Assembly (NCBI GenBank): GCA_948146395.1
Contig: OX411555.1
Coordinates: 58,962,187-59,026,186 of the forward strand
DNA length: 64,000 nt
Direction: 5' to 3'
Source of the DNA: Fragum whitleyi
Lineage: Eukaryota; Mollusca; Bivalvia; Cardiida; Cardiidae
The position numbers were made by a program, and so were the translations under genes. The notes beneath the pieces were generated by a model. It was not told where the DNA came from, did no database searches, and was given only the letters and a program-made list of their open reading frames with translations. The first letter of the stretch is position 1; each line of letters begins with the position of its first letter. Shown piece after piece: positions 1-11,509 of the stretch.

Positions 1-111
1 GATTACCTCCCATTAAATTCACTCAAAAGTCGCTCCACACATTCATTCAACCTCGTTCCAAAATCATTCCAAAATCATTCATCTTGTCAATTTCACGACA
101 TTGTTAACTGT
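1..111 (-). mobile_element. MITE-A copy 1 (truncated by window edge)
   Basis: Minus-oriented MITE-A copy. It begins in the central palindrome arm (GATTACCTCCC) and ends with the terminal repeat CACGACATTGTTAACTG followed by TA. The other half lies outside the window. Confidence 0.85.
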
Positions 112-189
112 ATCTGTAATAAAGAGAAAGTAAAAATGGTGTGGAATTAGTATGCATTTCTTAAGGTAGCAATGGACACATGGCGTCAT

Positions 190-690
190 TTTTTTCCGTC
201 CAATGAATTTTTTTCTTGGTCACATATGTTGTAGATTAACATTGTGTAGTCATTAAATCAAAATTTGAAGGTACCTTTCCACGCTCGTTTTCATGCTAGA
301 GTTATCTGCCCTTGAGTGGTATAGGCAATTTTTCAGTAAAACGGTTATATTCGTTTTAGGTCTAGTATAAACCCTGTACTAAGTTATAGCTATAAAAACA
401 TATACATTTTGATAGACCTTATACGTATACACAATGGCAATTGGCAAGAAAATTTCTCTTTGATCAATTGCATTGGCACACTTTGCTTCCAAAAGTTAAA
501 AATGCTCTAATTTTTTTGTAATTTTACTAGGTAAAAATGCCACAAAATCCTATTTTTTGAAGAAATTACCCAATGAATTTTTCTTATTTTCCGACATGTT
601 TATAATCCATATTTTTTCTTTATTTGGTAAAAAATTCAGCATACCTTTCCATGCAAATAAGAAAGTTTTTCGTTATATTTCAGAGTTCCC
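190..690. repeat. ~370 bp direct duplication in FB1 left arm
   Basis: The block starting CCAATGAATTTTT and ending near ACCTTTCCA-GC occurs near 199-310 and again near 571-680, offset about 370 bp. It has no obvious counterpart in the right arm, which explains why the FB1 arms are unequal in length outside position 735. Confidence 0.55.
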
Positions 691-2309
691 CCCTAATCGA
701 ATGACGGTTTTAACGCATTTTTATTGTTTAATCTAATAGTCCGTGGGCCAGGAAGGGTCACCATGCACCCCCCTAAGGGCTCTCCGAGAGCGGTATGGAA
801 ATGTTCATAGGACCTCCCTGAGTGAGAATCAAGATGTTAACAGGTGGTAATTTGGGTCCCGACTGCCATTCCAAGTGGTTTACTAGATGGCAGCCAAGAA
901 TAAATACATTTTACCTTTCGTACACTATAGAGAGATTTTTTTCATTTTAAATATTTTTTGAGAGTCTAAAACATGTATATTTTGCGTTGTGGTAAAACCC
1001 TTTATTACTTAAAATGAATTTAAAGATCCCAACTTCCGAAATGGGAGATGGCAGCCAGTTTTAGATAAGAATTTTGGTATTTTTTCGATGAATGCCATGA
1101 GATAAAAGTGTTCACCATGTACTACACCATAGATCATATTGCAAAGTGCTATGATATTGTTGATATGACCTTCCGGGGTTCCAATCAAGTTGTTAACAGT
1201 CGATATTTTGGGTCCTGACTGCTTTTCTTGGTGTTTTTCTAAATGGCAGCCAATCAAAATACAAATTGACCAGTAGACACTATACAGATATCACTTGATT
1301 TGAAATCATATTTAAAGACAAAAACGTGTATATTTTAAGTTTTTGGAACGATGTCTATTAGTTAAAGATTATTTGGATTTCCAAACATGCTTTATGAGAG
1401 ATGGCAGCCAATTTAAGATAGAAATTTTGCTATTTTCTGTTGCATTCTATGAAAGATGAAGGGTCACCATGTACTTTGCCAAAAATCCTCTCTGATTGTG
1501 CCATGAAATTGTTAATGCAAAATCCCCGAAGTTGTTTCAAGTTTGTTCGGGTCCCGACAGCCTTGGGGGTGTCTAAATGGCAGCCAATGCAAATACAAGT
1601 AAATAAATTGGAATAAATTGTATACGAGCAACCTTCATTTTATTATCTTAAAGGACCAAAAGCATATATATTAGGTGTTCTGGCTTAAAACTGAAAAAAA
1701 ACTAAAGTCGTTTTGAAGATCAATCTTCCTGAATGGTAGATGGCAGCTAATCTTGATTATGAAATTTGCCAATTTTTGTTGCAGATTATAAGACAAGAGG
1801 AGACGAACCGTCGTAAAAACCCTCTGAGAGTGCAAAAGAATGTTTAACCGACCTCATTGAGTAAGAATAAAAAATATCTTAATCGATATTTTGTGTGCAG
1901 ACTGCTTTTACGGGCATTTTCTAGGTGGCAGCCAAGAATATGCTTGAATTACATTAGAATCCCTATGCAAGCATTGCTTCACATTTGAAGGACCAGACAC
2001 CTATGTTTAGTGTTTAGCTACCGTTCTATCAGTTAATGTCGAAATTGAAATCCCAAAATACTGAATTTTAAACATGAGTTTCATTCGGGGGAGGAGGGGG
2101 TGAAAAAAATCAAATGAATTGTTCACTAGACCCTCCGAGATAGAATCATTCATTAATATTAATATTCCGTATCTTTGGTTTCACCTGCTATTAAAGGTTT
2201 TCAAACTGAAGGGGAAAATATTTGATTTTTTGAAATTTCCTTCTTTATTATCTAGGGCTAATTTGATGATCCCGAAATTCTAAAAGCGAAATTGCAGCCA
2301 TATATTAAT

Positions 2310-3185
2310 ACGAATACGAATATTCCATATTTATTTAATTCGATGTGGGAATACTTTCAAATAGCGACGAAAATGTCCACCAAATTAAATAATTGTAAAA
2401 GAATCCCCAACAAATCCACCAATTTTGATTGTTTCAACATTTTAAATTTTCTTAAATCTGTTTAATTCATATTCCTCTTGAAGGGCTCAGCAGTGCTAAT
2501 CCCTACGTAGCTGATACATTTAGAAATTCAAACATGAGTTTTTAGGACGTTTTACCTAGCATTAATTTATTTTATTTTTCAAAAACTTGGCCGCCATTTG
2601 ACCATATGGAAGTTTTCCTAAATCGGATAATTCCAAAGTATAACTTTATTTTTGTATGGAAATGTAAATCCGGATGAATACCTTTTTTTGTGACGCAGCA
2701 TTATATATGGACAAACGTTGAATATATGCTCATATTTATGTCACGAAGTATACTTTGAAAGTGTCATCAAAAACCATCCCTAAAGACAGTGACTATTTAG
2801 CATAGACAACTATGTGTTATGATTGTCCCATGATCAGGAGCAATTTGTTAAACCTTCTTATAAATCTATCAATATCTTAATGAAAGCCATACATTAATGT
2901 AGAAGGAGTAACGTTTACAAGACGATTGATAAAATGCAGCTTTTTCGTGATTTGGAATGATGCCATCTTACTGAGTTGATAAGCACACAAAGTCGTATGA
3001 TGAGGAACATTCTGTGAAAGTTTCATGCAAACCCATCCTTAAATGAAAGACGAATGTGTTGATAAGAAATTTTACATCAAGCCCCCCTTTTTCGTTGCTC
3101 GGCATTAAATCAGTTTTGTCATATTCTGTGAAAGTTTCCTGAAAGATTTTCTTGAAATGAAGGAAATGTTTTGCGGTCAAAAAGC
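2310..3185. other. Central spacer of FB1
   Basis: Non-palindromic AT-rich sequence between the two FB1 arms. I see no coding region, splice structure or transposase motif here. Confidence 0.5.
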
Positions 3186-3510
3186 ACTGTGTACCGCCAC
3201 TAAGTCTAGTCAAAACCATTCTGAATCATTTACTCAGCGTTCCATTCATGGCATTTTTGAAACACTAACTCAAAATACCGAAAAATCATTTAAACAGCAT
3301 TTAATCGACCAAAACCAATCCGAAATCATTCAAAATTTTCCAATCATATAATATATAATTCCATTAGCTTGAGTGGATTTGGAATTTTCTGATTGGTCTT
3401 TGAAGACATAAATATCTTCTAATAGAACAATACGACATTATATTGTATAATTATGCTCAAAAGTCGCTTATGCTTCTAACCCTTGTCAATTTCACAATAT
3501 TCTTAATCGA
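3186..3510 (-). mobile_element. MITE-A copy 2 (degenerate, inside FB1 spacer)
   Basis: Minus-oriented degenerate MITE-A. It retains the AAACCATTCTGAATC / ACTCAGCGTTCCATTC block and, at 3486-3508, the terminal CTTGTCAATTTCACAATATT. The central palindrome has been lost. Confidence 0.5.
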
Positions 3511-5526
3511 AACAAGAACTTAACTAACCTATGTATAAACACAAGGACTGACAGATAGAGAAAAATGATACCAATATGCATCCATATTCGACAGAAACAT
3601 GTACACATAAAGATATTTTTGACAGAAATAAGATGAATTCAAATTATGACTTGACTGCCATCTCATATTTCAAATTTCATTTTATCATGTATTTTCTCGG
3701 AGACCTTTTAAAACAACCATAATTCTTCAGGTGAAACGAAAGAGACAGAATATTGAAATAAGGGATATATATTGTGAACAACTTGATACACCCAACTTCA
3801 GCAGGAGTGACATGCCCAACCAACTAGTTTCAATGCCTTTAACGGTTAAATAAGCAGAGTTACATGTTTAAATTTGGCTGCCATCTTCAATTCTGTATGT
3901 TTGGTTTTTAAATTAGACACTAAATTAAAAGATTATAAGATATACTCTAAACTTATGTGATTTGGTCCTGAAAATAATATAAAAAATAGACCATTGTTTG
4001 CTAAGGGATTCTTATGTAATCTTTACTTTTTCTTGGCTGCCATCCAGAATAACGTCCGGAAGGCAGTCGGAACACCAAAAATATCGATTGATACTTTTTT
4101 TATTCTCACTGAGTAATATCAGTTAACTTTTCCTTTGTCTTATCAGTGATGGCTTTTATGATGATGATGGACTGAAAAAAAAACAGGCAAAATTCATATT
4201 TAAAACTGGCTGCCATCTACCATTCAGGATGTTTGATCTTCAAAAAGACATTAGCTATTTCAGCGTGTAGCAAGAACACTTAATATTTATGTTTTGGTCT
4301 TAAAGATTATAAAAAAGGTTGCTCATATACAAGTTGTTCCAATTTATTAACTTGTATTTGTATTGGCTGCCATTTAGAAAAAATACCCCAAAAGGCGTTC
4401 GGGACTCAAAACAATTACTGTAAACAACTTGATTCAACCTTGGGAATGTTGAATTAACAACTTTGTGGTACAATCAGAGAGAATTGTACGGCAAAGTACA
4501 TGGTGACCCCTCGTCTTTCACAGATTGCAACAAAAATTAACAAAATTCCTATCCTAAATTGGCTGCCATCTCTAATGGAGGAAGATTGGATATCCAAATT
4601 AACATTAACTAATAGATTTTGTACCAAGAAAGTAAGAAATACACGTCTTGGTCTTTAAATATGATTTCAAATCAAGTGATATCTGTATAGTGTCTCCTGG
4701 TTAATTTGTATTTTTAGTGTTTGCCATTTAGAAAAACACCAAGAAAGGCAGTCAGGACCCAAAATATCGACTGTTAACAACTTGATTGGAACCCCGGAAG
4801 GTCATATCAACAATATCATAGCACTTTGCAATATGATCTATGGTGTAGTACATGGTGAACTCATATCTCATGGCATTCATCGAAAAAATACCAAAATTCT
4901 TATCTAAAACTGTCTGCCATCTCCCATTTTGGAAGTTGGGATCTTCAAATTCATTTTAATAAAGGGTTTTACCACAACGCAAAATATACATGTTTTAGAC
5001 TCTTAAAAAATATTTAAAATGAAAAAAAAATCCCTCTATCGTGTACCAACGGTAAAATGTATTTATTCAAGGCTGCCATCTAGAAAACCACTCGGAATGG
5101 CAGTCGGGATCCAAATTACCACCTGTTAACATCTTGATTCTCACTCAGGGAGGTCCTATGAAGATTTCCATACCGCTCTCAGAGAGCCCATAGGGGGGTG
5201 CATGGTGACCCCTCTTGGCCCACGGACTATAATGATCCAGTCATTCAATTAATATCAAATGTTGAAAAGAAGCTAAATTATGAAGTTTTACCATCATTAT
5301 TCTACGTTATTTCCATAAGTAGAATCTTACGAAAACCGGTCTCTTTAAACAACGCGCAAAAAAGCCGTAAAATAAACGAAAACCCACTTCCGGTTTATCG
5401 AGTCGGGAGGCCGCTGTCCATTGCCACCTTAAGAGAAAAAAAGCATGCTCATGATAGTCTTTTTAATATAAGTTACATGAATTGGTCATAAGTGCAAGCG
5501 CTTTTATGTTTCAGACAAGTCAGTCA

Positions 5527-6042
5527 CGTATAGGTAAAAAAATGAAATTTAAACTGATCTCTATCAAAACATTCCAAAGCATTTAATCGGCGATCCATTC
5601 ATTGAAACAACCACTCACACCTTTCATAAACGCTCCAAAATCGTTAAAGACGATCAACATTTCAAATAAGTCTACTATAGCATTGCTGAGTTGATTTTAA
5701 GGTAGAGGAACCGTAATAGTTCCGCAACGTTTCATTAGGAAACCTCGGTCAACATTGTGAAAGCTCATGAGTTCCGAAATGTTGCGGAACTATTACGGGT
5801 CCTTTCTTTAAGATGTTAGATTGTTCCATGAAGACAAACACACAGAGAAGTGTGTAGAGTTTATTAAAGGGGGGGGGGTAATAGGATATCACTTTATTCG
5901 TCCATTTGGACAAAATGGTCAATATTATTTTACCTCCCTTTAATTTTCTTCTAACATTTTTGTTCCTCCCACTTATCAAGTTTCATTCCGAAATAATTCA
6001 TAAATCATTTACTTTGTCAATTTCATGATTTTATTTTCTGTG
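5527..6042 (-). mobile_element. MITE-A copy 3, split by MITE-B
   Basis: Old minus-oriented MITE-A copy (degenerate TIR near 5527, terminal TTGTCAATTTCATGATT near 6017) interrupted at a TTAA by the MITE-B insertion at 5697-5811. MITE-B is therefore younger than this copy. Confidence 0.5.
5697..5811. mobile_element. MITE-B copy 1 (TTAA-flanked palindromic element)
   Basis: A 115 bp palindrome flanked by TTAA on both sides. Left arm GGTAGAGGAACCGTAATAGT, right arm ACTATTACGGGTCCTTTCTT, with GGAAACCTCGGTCAACATTG between the arms. The TTAA duplication is the pattern known for piggyBac-like and similar TTAA-targeting elements. Confidence 0.7.
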
Positions 6043-6614
6043 TCCTCGTCGTTATAGTTGTTGTTTTTATTTTTCTGTAGCGCATTAATTATGTCTTTAG
6101 GTCAATGTTACATTTCACGGTTTTATTTCCTAAAAATGGGGTCTTTTGATTGCATGATCTGTCACCCAGTTGATCCATTTAGTCTGATGGTCACTATTAG
6201 GCTTTTGTGGTATTTTACGTGGAAATATTATAACAAAATTAAATGTTTGAAAATATTGTTTTTAACACAAAATTATTTTATATGTAGGAAAGGTTATGTC
6301 CCTATGGGAATGATAATATGTAGCTGGCAGTGGATGAATTGTCTGGAAAAGTTTGCTCTTTATCGATAAGTAATTCACATTAGCTGTCGGCAACTCTTCA
6401 AATAAAATAGAGATATCGCGCAGGAAGTTTGGAACTTCTTTAAAATGCATATTTCAACATTGATAGCTTTTATATGTTTTAGAAATGACAGCTCACAAGT
6501 ATATGTTAATATCTCCATCGAATCTGGACAGTCAATGATTTAAATACAAAATTGCGTATTTAAATTTTATTAGGCGTATTTTTATTGGTTAAGACATATA
6601 TTTCCTCAAAAGAG
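6043..6614. other. No recognisable feature
   Basis: AT-rich sequence. A 103-codon frame is present, but it lacks protein-like composition, recognisable motifs or splice support. I assign nothing here. Confidence 0.4.
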
Positions 6615-6880
6615 CCGTCTAAGCGCAGTAGTAGCGCGACGGACTATCATTCAAAAGGTCCCGGTTTCGATTCCCGATGGCGGCGCTAATTCTTTCCGAC
6701 TATCTAAATTCCACCAATGGGTTGATAATCGTAGATGTTATAGTACTACTATTTTGAGAAATACCAGGTCTCAATTTATAGGTGGTCCAGTCGCCGCGAT
6801 ATAATTGAAAGATTGTTGAAAGCTGCATAAAAGCCCATTCAAACAGACAAACAAATCCTTCAATCAAATAAATCGTTTCG
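6615..6880 (+). mobile_element. tRNA-derived SINE, family 2, copy 1
   Basis: The tRNA-like head has an A-box-like GCGCAGTAGTAGCGCGACG and a B-box-like GGTTTCGATTCCC. The body is shared with 42190-42430 and 61319-61583 (TCTTTCCGACT, CCAATGGGTTGATAATCG, GAGAAATACCAGG). It ends in a CATAAAAGCCCATTCAA tail with a CAAA/AAT-rich 3' end. Confidence 0.7.
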
Positions 6881-6994
6881 TTTAATGATATTTTTTAATT
6901 TGGGCCATTAAGCGAATGTTTTCAAATCCCCTTCTTTGAATCAAAATATCTTAAAAAGTAGGTATTGTTGGTCTAAAATGTATCGAAAATGAAC

Positions 6995-7061
6995 CCTATG
7001 TTGTTGAAACTCAACAGAATCGTCTCAATGAGACGATTCTTTTGAATTTTAACAACATAGG
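6995..7061. repeat. 67 bp hairpin
   Basis: Inverted arms CCTATGTTGTTGAAA and TTTTAACAACATAGG enclose a perfect palindrome AGAATCGTCTCAATGAGACGATTCT-like core with almost no loop. No relative is seen elsewhere in the window. Confidence 0.6.
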
Positions 7062-7544
7062 ATTACTGAGAATTTTGCTATCATTAGCATAATCAATCAA
7101 AAGGTATATGTTACTTATTTGGAAATAAAAATGTGTATAAAGCGGCCATTTTCTTCAACGACCGCCTTTTGGTGGTCCCTTAAGTGGTCGCTTAATACAA
7201 GTTTAACTGTATTTGAATACCAAGATATTTCGAAGTCTTGCGAGGTATCCCGATTTCGTTTCTTCTAAATTTATATGGCCAATACAAGATCAAACAAACG
7301 ATTTCAAAATGGCCATCAGAAATGCAGAAAAAGATAATGTATTGTTTCGGTTCTCGATATTTTGTTACGGCAGATGGATATTCTAATTTTAGACTGGGAG
7401 ACAGTGTTTTGTTAAAATTCATAAATTTTTAATCAGAATTATTCACGTTAATTCCACAGTCGCAGTTTGACGCTCAATTTTTCAACCCTTCATTTGAAAC
7501 TTGGTCACAAAATTTATTAACTTCTTACTTATTACAAAGTTTTT
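7062..7544. other. No recognisable feature
   Basis: Short overlapping frames occur on both strands at 7192-7432, with no motif or homology I recognise. Nothing assigned. Confidence 0.4.
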
Positions 7545-7700
7545 AAGTCGAGCCTCTTGGTCGAATGGTCAGCATGCTCATTTCATAATCTGATGGTTGC
7601 GAGTTCGAGCCCCAATGGGATGGGTAGTATGTTTTGATACGCGACCCTACAGACAGAGCCCCAGTTCTTCCAACTGTAAAAGCTGGTAGTTTTAGTTAGA
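7545..7700 (+). mobile_element. tRNA-derived SINE head, family 3
   Basis: tRNA-like segment: A box CTTGGTCGAATGGTCAGC, B box GCGAGTTCGAGCCCC. The following non-tRNA body runs into a CT-rich microsatellite. There is no complementary acceptor stem, so it is not a functional tRNA gene. Confidence 0.6.
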
Positions 7701-7704
7701 ATCC

Positions 7705-7850
7705 ATTTCGTCAACTCTCTCTGTCTCTGTCTCTGTCTGTCTCTGTCTGTCTGTATGTCTGTCTGTCCCTCTCTCTCTCTCTCTCTCTCACTTTCTCTCA
7801 CACACACTCTCTCTCTTTTCTCCTCGCTCTTTCTCTGTCGCTCTATCACT
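7705..7850. repeat. CT/GTCT microsatellite
   Basis: Pyrimidine-rich simple repeat: (TCTG)n, (CTGT)n and then (CT)n with CACA interruptions. It forms open but meaningless frames on both strands (Arg/Glu-rich on minus, Ser/Leu-rich on plus). Confidence 0.9.
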
Positions 7851-7884
7851 ATTTGTCTCGGGTTTAGTTTGATTAAGCTGAAAA

Positions 7885-8130
7885 ACTTTGACTGCCTCGG
7901 TGGTCTAGTGGTAAAGGCGGTTCACCAGTGTCTTTGAGATCTGTGGTTCGAGCCCCACTGTCTTCGGTTGTGTTTATGGAAAAACACCAGCCTCACTTCA
8001 CCCAGCTGTTATATTGGGTAGCAGTGGGTTTAAATCACTGCCTTTCTCTCGGGACAGTGAAAACATCTGGATTGAGTGTTCGAAAGCGACTCGATAAATT
8101 AAAGCTTTCGTCGTGAGCGAACTTAATATA
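7885..8130 (+). mobile_element. tRNA-derived SINE, family 1, copy 1
   Basis: tRNA-like head (GGTGGTCTAGTGGTAAAGG; GTGGTTCGAGCCCC). The body, CCCAGCTGTTATATTGGGTA then GTGAAAACATCTGGATTGAG, is shared with 40045-40265. The CACTT...CCCAGC-GTA--ATTGGGTA block resembles the conserved body of MIR/CORE-type SINEs; that link is tentative. Confidence 0.7.
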
Positions 8131-8367
8131 TTAGTATAAACTAAGGTGAACAACTTTATATAAGACATTGCAGCTGGTAACCAATGAACACCCTCAAACC
8201 TGTTGTGTTCGCACACATTTTAACTCCTGCAAATTTCAAAACAATACGAATAAATATGGAAAATTAAAACAGTTGATTGGGTTTTAGAGTAGAAAATGAC
8301 GTAGGGAAGGATAGGAATGTGCAAAAATGTAGAAAACGACAACACATCTTGTTTGGTCAAGGGACCT

Positions 8368-8635
8368 ACAGTTAAAAAAATCTTGATATTGACAAGGTGG
8401 GTGATTTGAAATGGTTTCGGAATGAAATTAAAAGGGGAGAATCAGAGAATAATTAATGAAATAAAAAGAGGTAAAACAATATCGCTAATTTTGTTCAAGT
8501 TGAACAAAATTAGTGATATGTATTACCTCCCTTTATTAAATTATACATAAACGTTCCATACAGAGCTTTGAATGTCTTCATGAACCAATCAGACGTTTCC
8601 AAATTCATTCAGACTGCGAGATCTTTGAACTTATA
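8368..8635 (+). mobile_element. MITE-A copy 4 (3' truncated)
   Basis: Begins TA-CAGTTAAAAAAATC and retains the central palindrome AATATCGCTAATTTTGTTC / GAACAAAATTAGTGATAT. It stops near the CAATCAGACG block, so the 3' half is missing. Confidence 0.75.
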
Positions 8636-8931
8636 TCCCAATTTAGGAGATAATCATAATATATTCTTTGGCAATTTTGTCAAGTTTTTGCACAGTATTT
8701 TGTGCCTATTTTGCTTCAATTGAATACCATATTCCATTATATAAATAATTAAATATCCATTTCTTTTCGTGATGCTTGTCCGCATTTCTGTTTATTAAAC
8801 GCTCTTGTATGCTCCCTTATGATGCCTCTCTATTTCGTTTCGTGAAAGGCTTTATGTTTGGGTGCTAGCAGAATATGTGAGAACTCGGTTTTCCCTAGAA
8901 TATTCACATACATACATATTTTATTTTTCCC

Positions 8932-9611
8932 CCTTTCACATTATTAGTTATACGGTTTCTTGTCGGGGTATATGACGATTTATTCCCGGCTGGAAAAATG
9001 ATGTCACCCGAGCCGTAGGCGAGGGTTGACATCATTTTTACTGCAGGGAATAAATCGTCATATACCCAGGCAAGAAACCGTATTACGAATTTATTATACT
9101 GCAAAGTTTTAGGGCTAAATATCTGTCTTTTGCCTATTTTAGGCGTTCGTATAAACCGATTTCTTTAAAACTGCTAATATCCCTTAATGCTCCCCTATGA
9201 AAAGTAAACATGTACAAAGTGACGTCATATATAGTTGTGACGTCACACTACAACACTCTTCGCTTTTGTGATATGGAAGCGTTTGTTGGCTGAAACTGCG
9301 AGAAACTTGGCACTTTAAATGGACAGATTTGTACAAATTTAAGGTATTTATTGACATCTATATCATGTTTTATTTGCACATTATTAAGTGACATCCTTTT
9401 CAACTGTATCCTAGTGTGTATATTCGCGTCGTGTTATCAGCGAAGCGAGAGAAACATGGCTGCCATTACCGTTTCGATTTTTTGTCTATGTTCACGTCGA
9501 GGCGCCTTAAGGAAACATTAGAGGTAATACCGGAGCGGCTGTAGCTATCAATGTTTGTCAGGTCTACATTAACCAATGAAAATGCTAGAATTTTCTTTGC
9601 AGTATAATAAA
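8932..9611. mobile_element. Palindromic element I with 17 bp TIRs
   Basis: Two parts. 8932-9088 is a strong palindrome with arms ATACGGTTTCTTG / CAAGAAACCGTAT and the centre CCCGAGCCGTAGGCGAGGG. 9090-9106 and 9595-9611 are perfect 17 bp inverted repeats (TTTATTATACTGCAAAG). Two TGACGTCA octamers lie at 9220-9227 and 9238-9245. No ORF. Whether these parts form one element or two adjacent ones is unclear. Confidence 0.6.
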
Positions 9612-10079
9612 AGATAATGTACATACATATCGAACAATTTACAAAGCAAACAATACTATTAACTTTTACAAACAAACGAGCGAACAATTAAACAAAGTAC
9701 ATATTACAAACAGTCAACAAATGTCTGTATAAAAGACAGAGACAGACATTTGAGATTCATAAGGCCTAAAGACAGAAATAGAAAGAGAGACAGACATACA
9801 GATGTACATTGAGTCATGAATATTTCTTTCGAAACCCGGGAGAGAATTCTTGACCGAAACGAAACGAAAAGTGTTCAGCCGGGTAATTCATCGGGAAATG
9901 AAAAAATAATACATAGAGTATTTTGTTCCCTCGCCGGGTCTCCTTTTTAATACATAGAGTATTTTGTTCAGACTATGGCTTGACTCAATCTGTTTTGACG
10001 AGGTTTTGGTGTTAAATCGTAGTACATGTAAATACTCTTAGGAAAAATCACTAAATTCCTTGTATATTTAAATGATGTA
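9612..10079. other. No gene; short direct repeat
   Basis: The only structure noted is a directly repeated AATACATAGAGTATTTTGTT at about 9909 and 9951. Otherwise AT-rich with GACAGA-rich patches. Confidence 0.4.
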
Positions 10080-10215
10080 AAACTATATACTATGTATGAT
10101 TGTATATGTCGATTCTAGACTGTTTGCTTATAGTGTTGCTCTGTCTGTTCTTGTTTTCATAATGTAATCTTCGTTAATTTGGAGGAAATAAAGAATAATA
10201 AAAAATAATAAAATC
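10080..10215 (+). mobile_element. LINE-like 3' tail, copy 1
   Basis: Shares the block TAATCTTC-TTAATT-GGAGGAAATAAAGAATA with 37370-37480 and ends in an AATAAAAAATAATAAAA simple tail. This is the usual shape of a 5'-truncated non-LTR retrotransposon 3' end. No coding part is visible. Confidence 0.5.
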
Positions 10216-11082
10216 TAGATTTTGTCCGACTATATATGTCTGCTTTCAGAAATCCTTTATCAATTTAAGTATTGATTCTTCTTGCGTCCTCGGGCGACAA
10301 AACCTAGCACCTGCAAATGCGGTAGATTGTTATTTCGAATTATTTAATCACCCATCGTTATTTTTCCTGATTGATAAAGGGTTAAACAAATGTATTGGGA
10401 AAGCATTAGGGCAGATGCTGAGAACAAATTATTTTTGGTGATGTATAAATATTCTTGCGGAAGTCCCTGGGCATTTTGTATTACTTTTGACATTTAGTGT
10501 GGGGTCTATCTTTTTTTCTAACGTAGAGTTCTTAGTTTGGAAATAGTCTTAAGTCACGGAAGGTCAACCAATCATTTTATAAAATACGAATTCAATAATT
10601 TAAATTCATTCATTCCATAAACATTATGTAATGTAAGTGGTCTAAAATGCCCCTCGGCCTGACAGGCCGCCTTAGATTTTGAGACGTCATTTGACTGCAA
10701 ACCATATCGTCGATGTATTTCAAAAATCTTATAATTACAGCTTCATTAAAAACTGTAGTTACGAGCTTTTGGAATTACATCTACGATAGCTTAGTCTAAA
10801 TGAAAACGAAATCGTTAGCCGGCGACCTAAACGGCGTAACAATATAGAGTAAACCCTGAATAAACTAGTTTTGGAAGGAAGTATAGATAATGATCAACCT
10901 TGCTGTTTACTCTTCACCTACGACTAAGTTTGAGTTTAAGGTAGCATTATAAGCGAAATGTTACCTCGAAAGTAAGCATTTTCCTACAGCCAGTACTTTC
11001 AGTTCTTTATTTTTTTGCGAGGCCGTTCGCGGTTGGCGAAAAAAAGTTGTCACTATGAAAAGTCGGTGTATGCGTGTTCGTT
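10216..11082. other. No recognisable gene
   Basis: AT-rich sequence with no supported CDS. TTTAAGGTAGCATTATAAG near 10934 resembles the TTAAGGTAG terminus of MITE-B/FB1 and may be a fragment. Confidence 0.35.
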
Positions 11083-11509
11083 ACAGTTAACAACATGTGA
11101 AATTGACAAGGTGAATGATTTTGGAACGATTTAAGAATGAAATTGAATGATTGTGTTAAGCGAGTTTTGAGTGAATTAAATGGGAGGTAATCCAATATCG
11201 CAACTTTTGCACAGGATAAACAAAATTAGCGATATTGATTACCTTCCTTTAATAAAAAGTACAAACTAATTCTATAGATAACTTGCTATTTCTTAAAGAA
11301 CCTATTAGACGCTTAGAATTTGAGTTATGTCAGTGAGATCGCGAACAAAATTTATTTTGAATGACGTTGTTGATTCTATTTTTTCAATAGGTTCGAGAGT
11401 TTTTGAATGCTTTGAGTGCATGTTTGGAATAAATGAATGAAGCGCTGAGTGAGCGATTTATAATGGTTTTGATTGAGGTGAATGTCAATTACAAGATGTA
11501 ACTATCTGT
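11083..11509 (+). mobile_element. MITE-A copy 5 (full length)
   Basis: Flanked by TA on both sides. It starts CAGTTAACAACATGTGAA and ends ATGTAACTATCTG. The central palindrome GGGAGGTAATCCAATATC / GATATTGATTACCTTCC is present, and the total is ~427 bp. Confidence 0.9.

Larger units (their letters stand above)
165..5428. mobile_element. Foldback-like element FB1 with long inverted arms
   Basis: A 5.3 kb palindromic structure. The ends read TTAA-GGTAGCAATGGAC (from 161) and GTCCATTGCCACC-TTAA (to 5432), so it is flanked by TTAA like a TTAA-targeting DNA element. The left arm (about 735-2310) and right arm (about 3640-5235) are inverted copies symmetric about position ~2983. Each arm is a tandem array of ~345 bp units marked by the landmark GGTCCCGACTGCC near 856, 1212, 1550 and 1893, and inverted near 4062, 4394, 4747 and 5099. 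Two GGCAGCCA motifs occur per unit. No transposase is visible. The architecture recalls Foldback-type elements, whose long inverted repeats are made of tandem subrepeats, but relationship to that family is not shown. Confidence 0.75.

Noticed and set aside
1009..1257. 82-codon minus frame and similar frames inside FB1
   Set aside because: The frame is only open in one repeat unit and its inverted partner. It is not open in the other tandem units, and has no recognisable domain, so it is a by-product of the repeat.
7583..7849. 88-codon Arg/Glu-rich minus frame
   Set aside because: It translates a CT/GTCT microsatellite and SINE sequence.
7545..8130. Possible tRNA genes
   Set aside because: A and B boxes are present but no paired acceptor stem or proper anticodon arm; downstream bodies show these are SINE heads.
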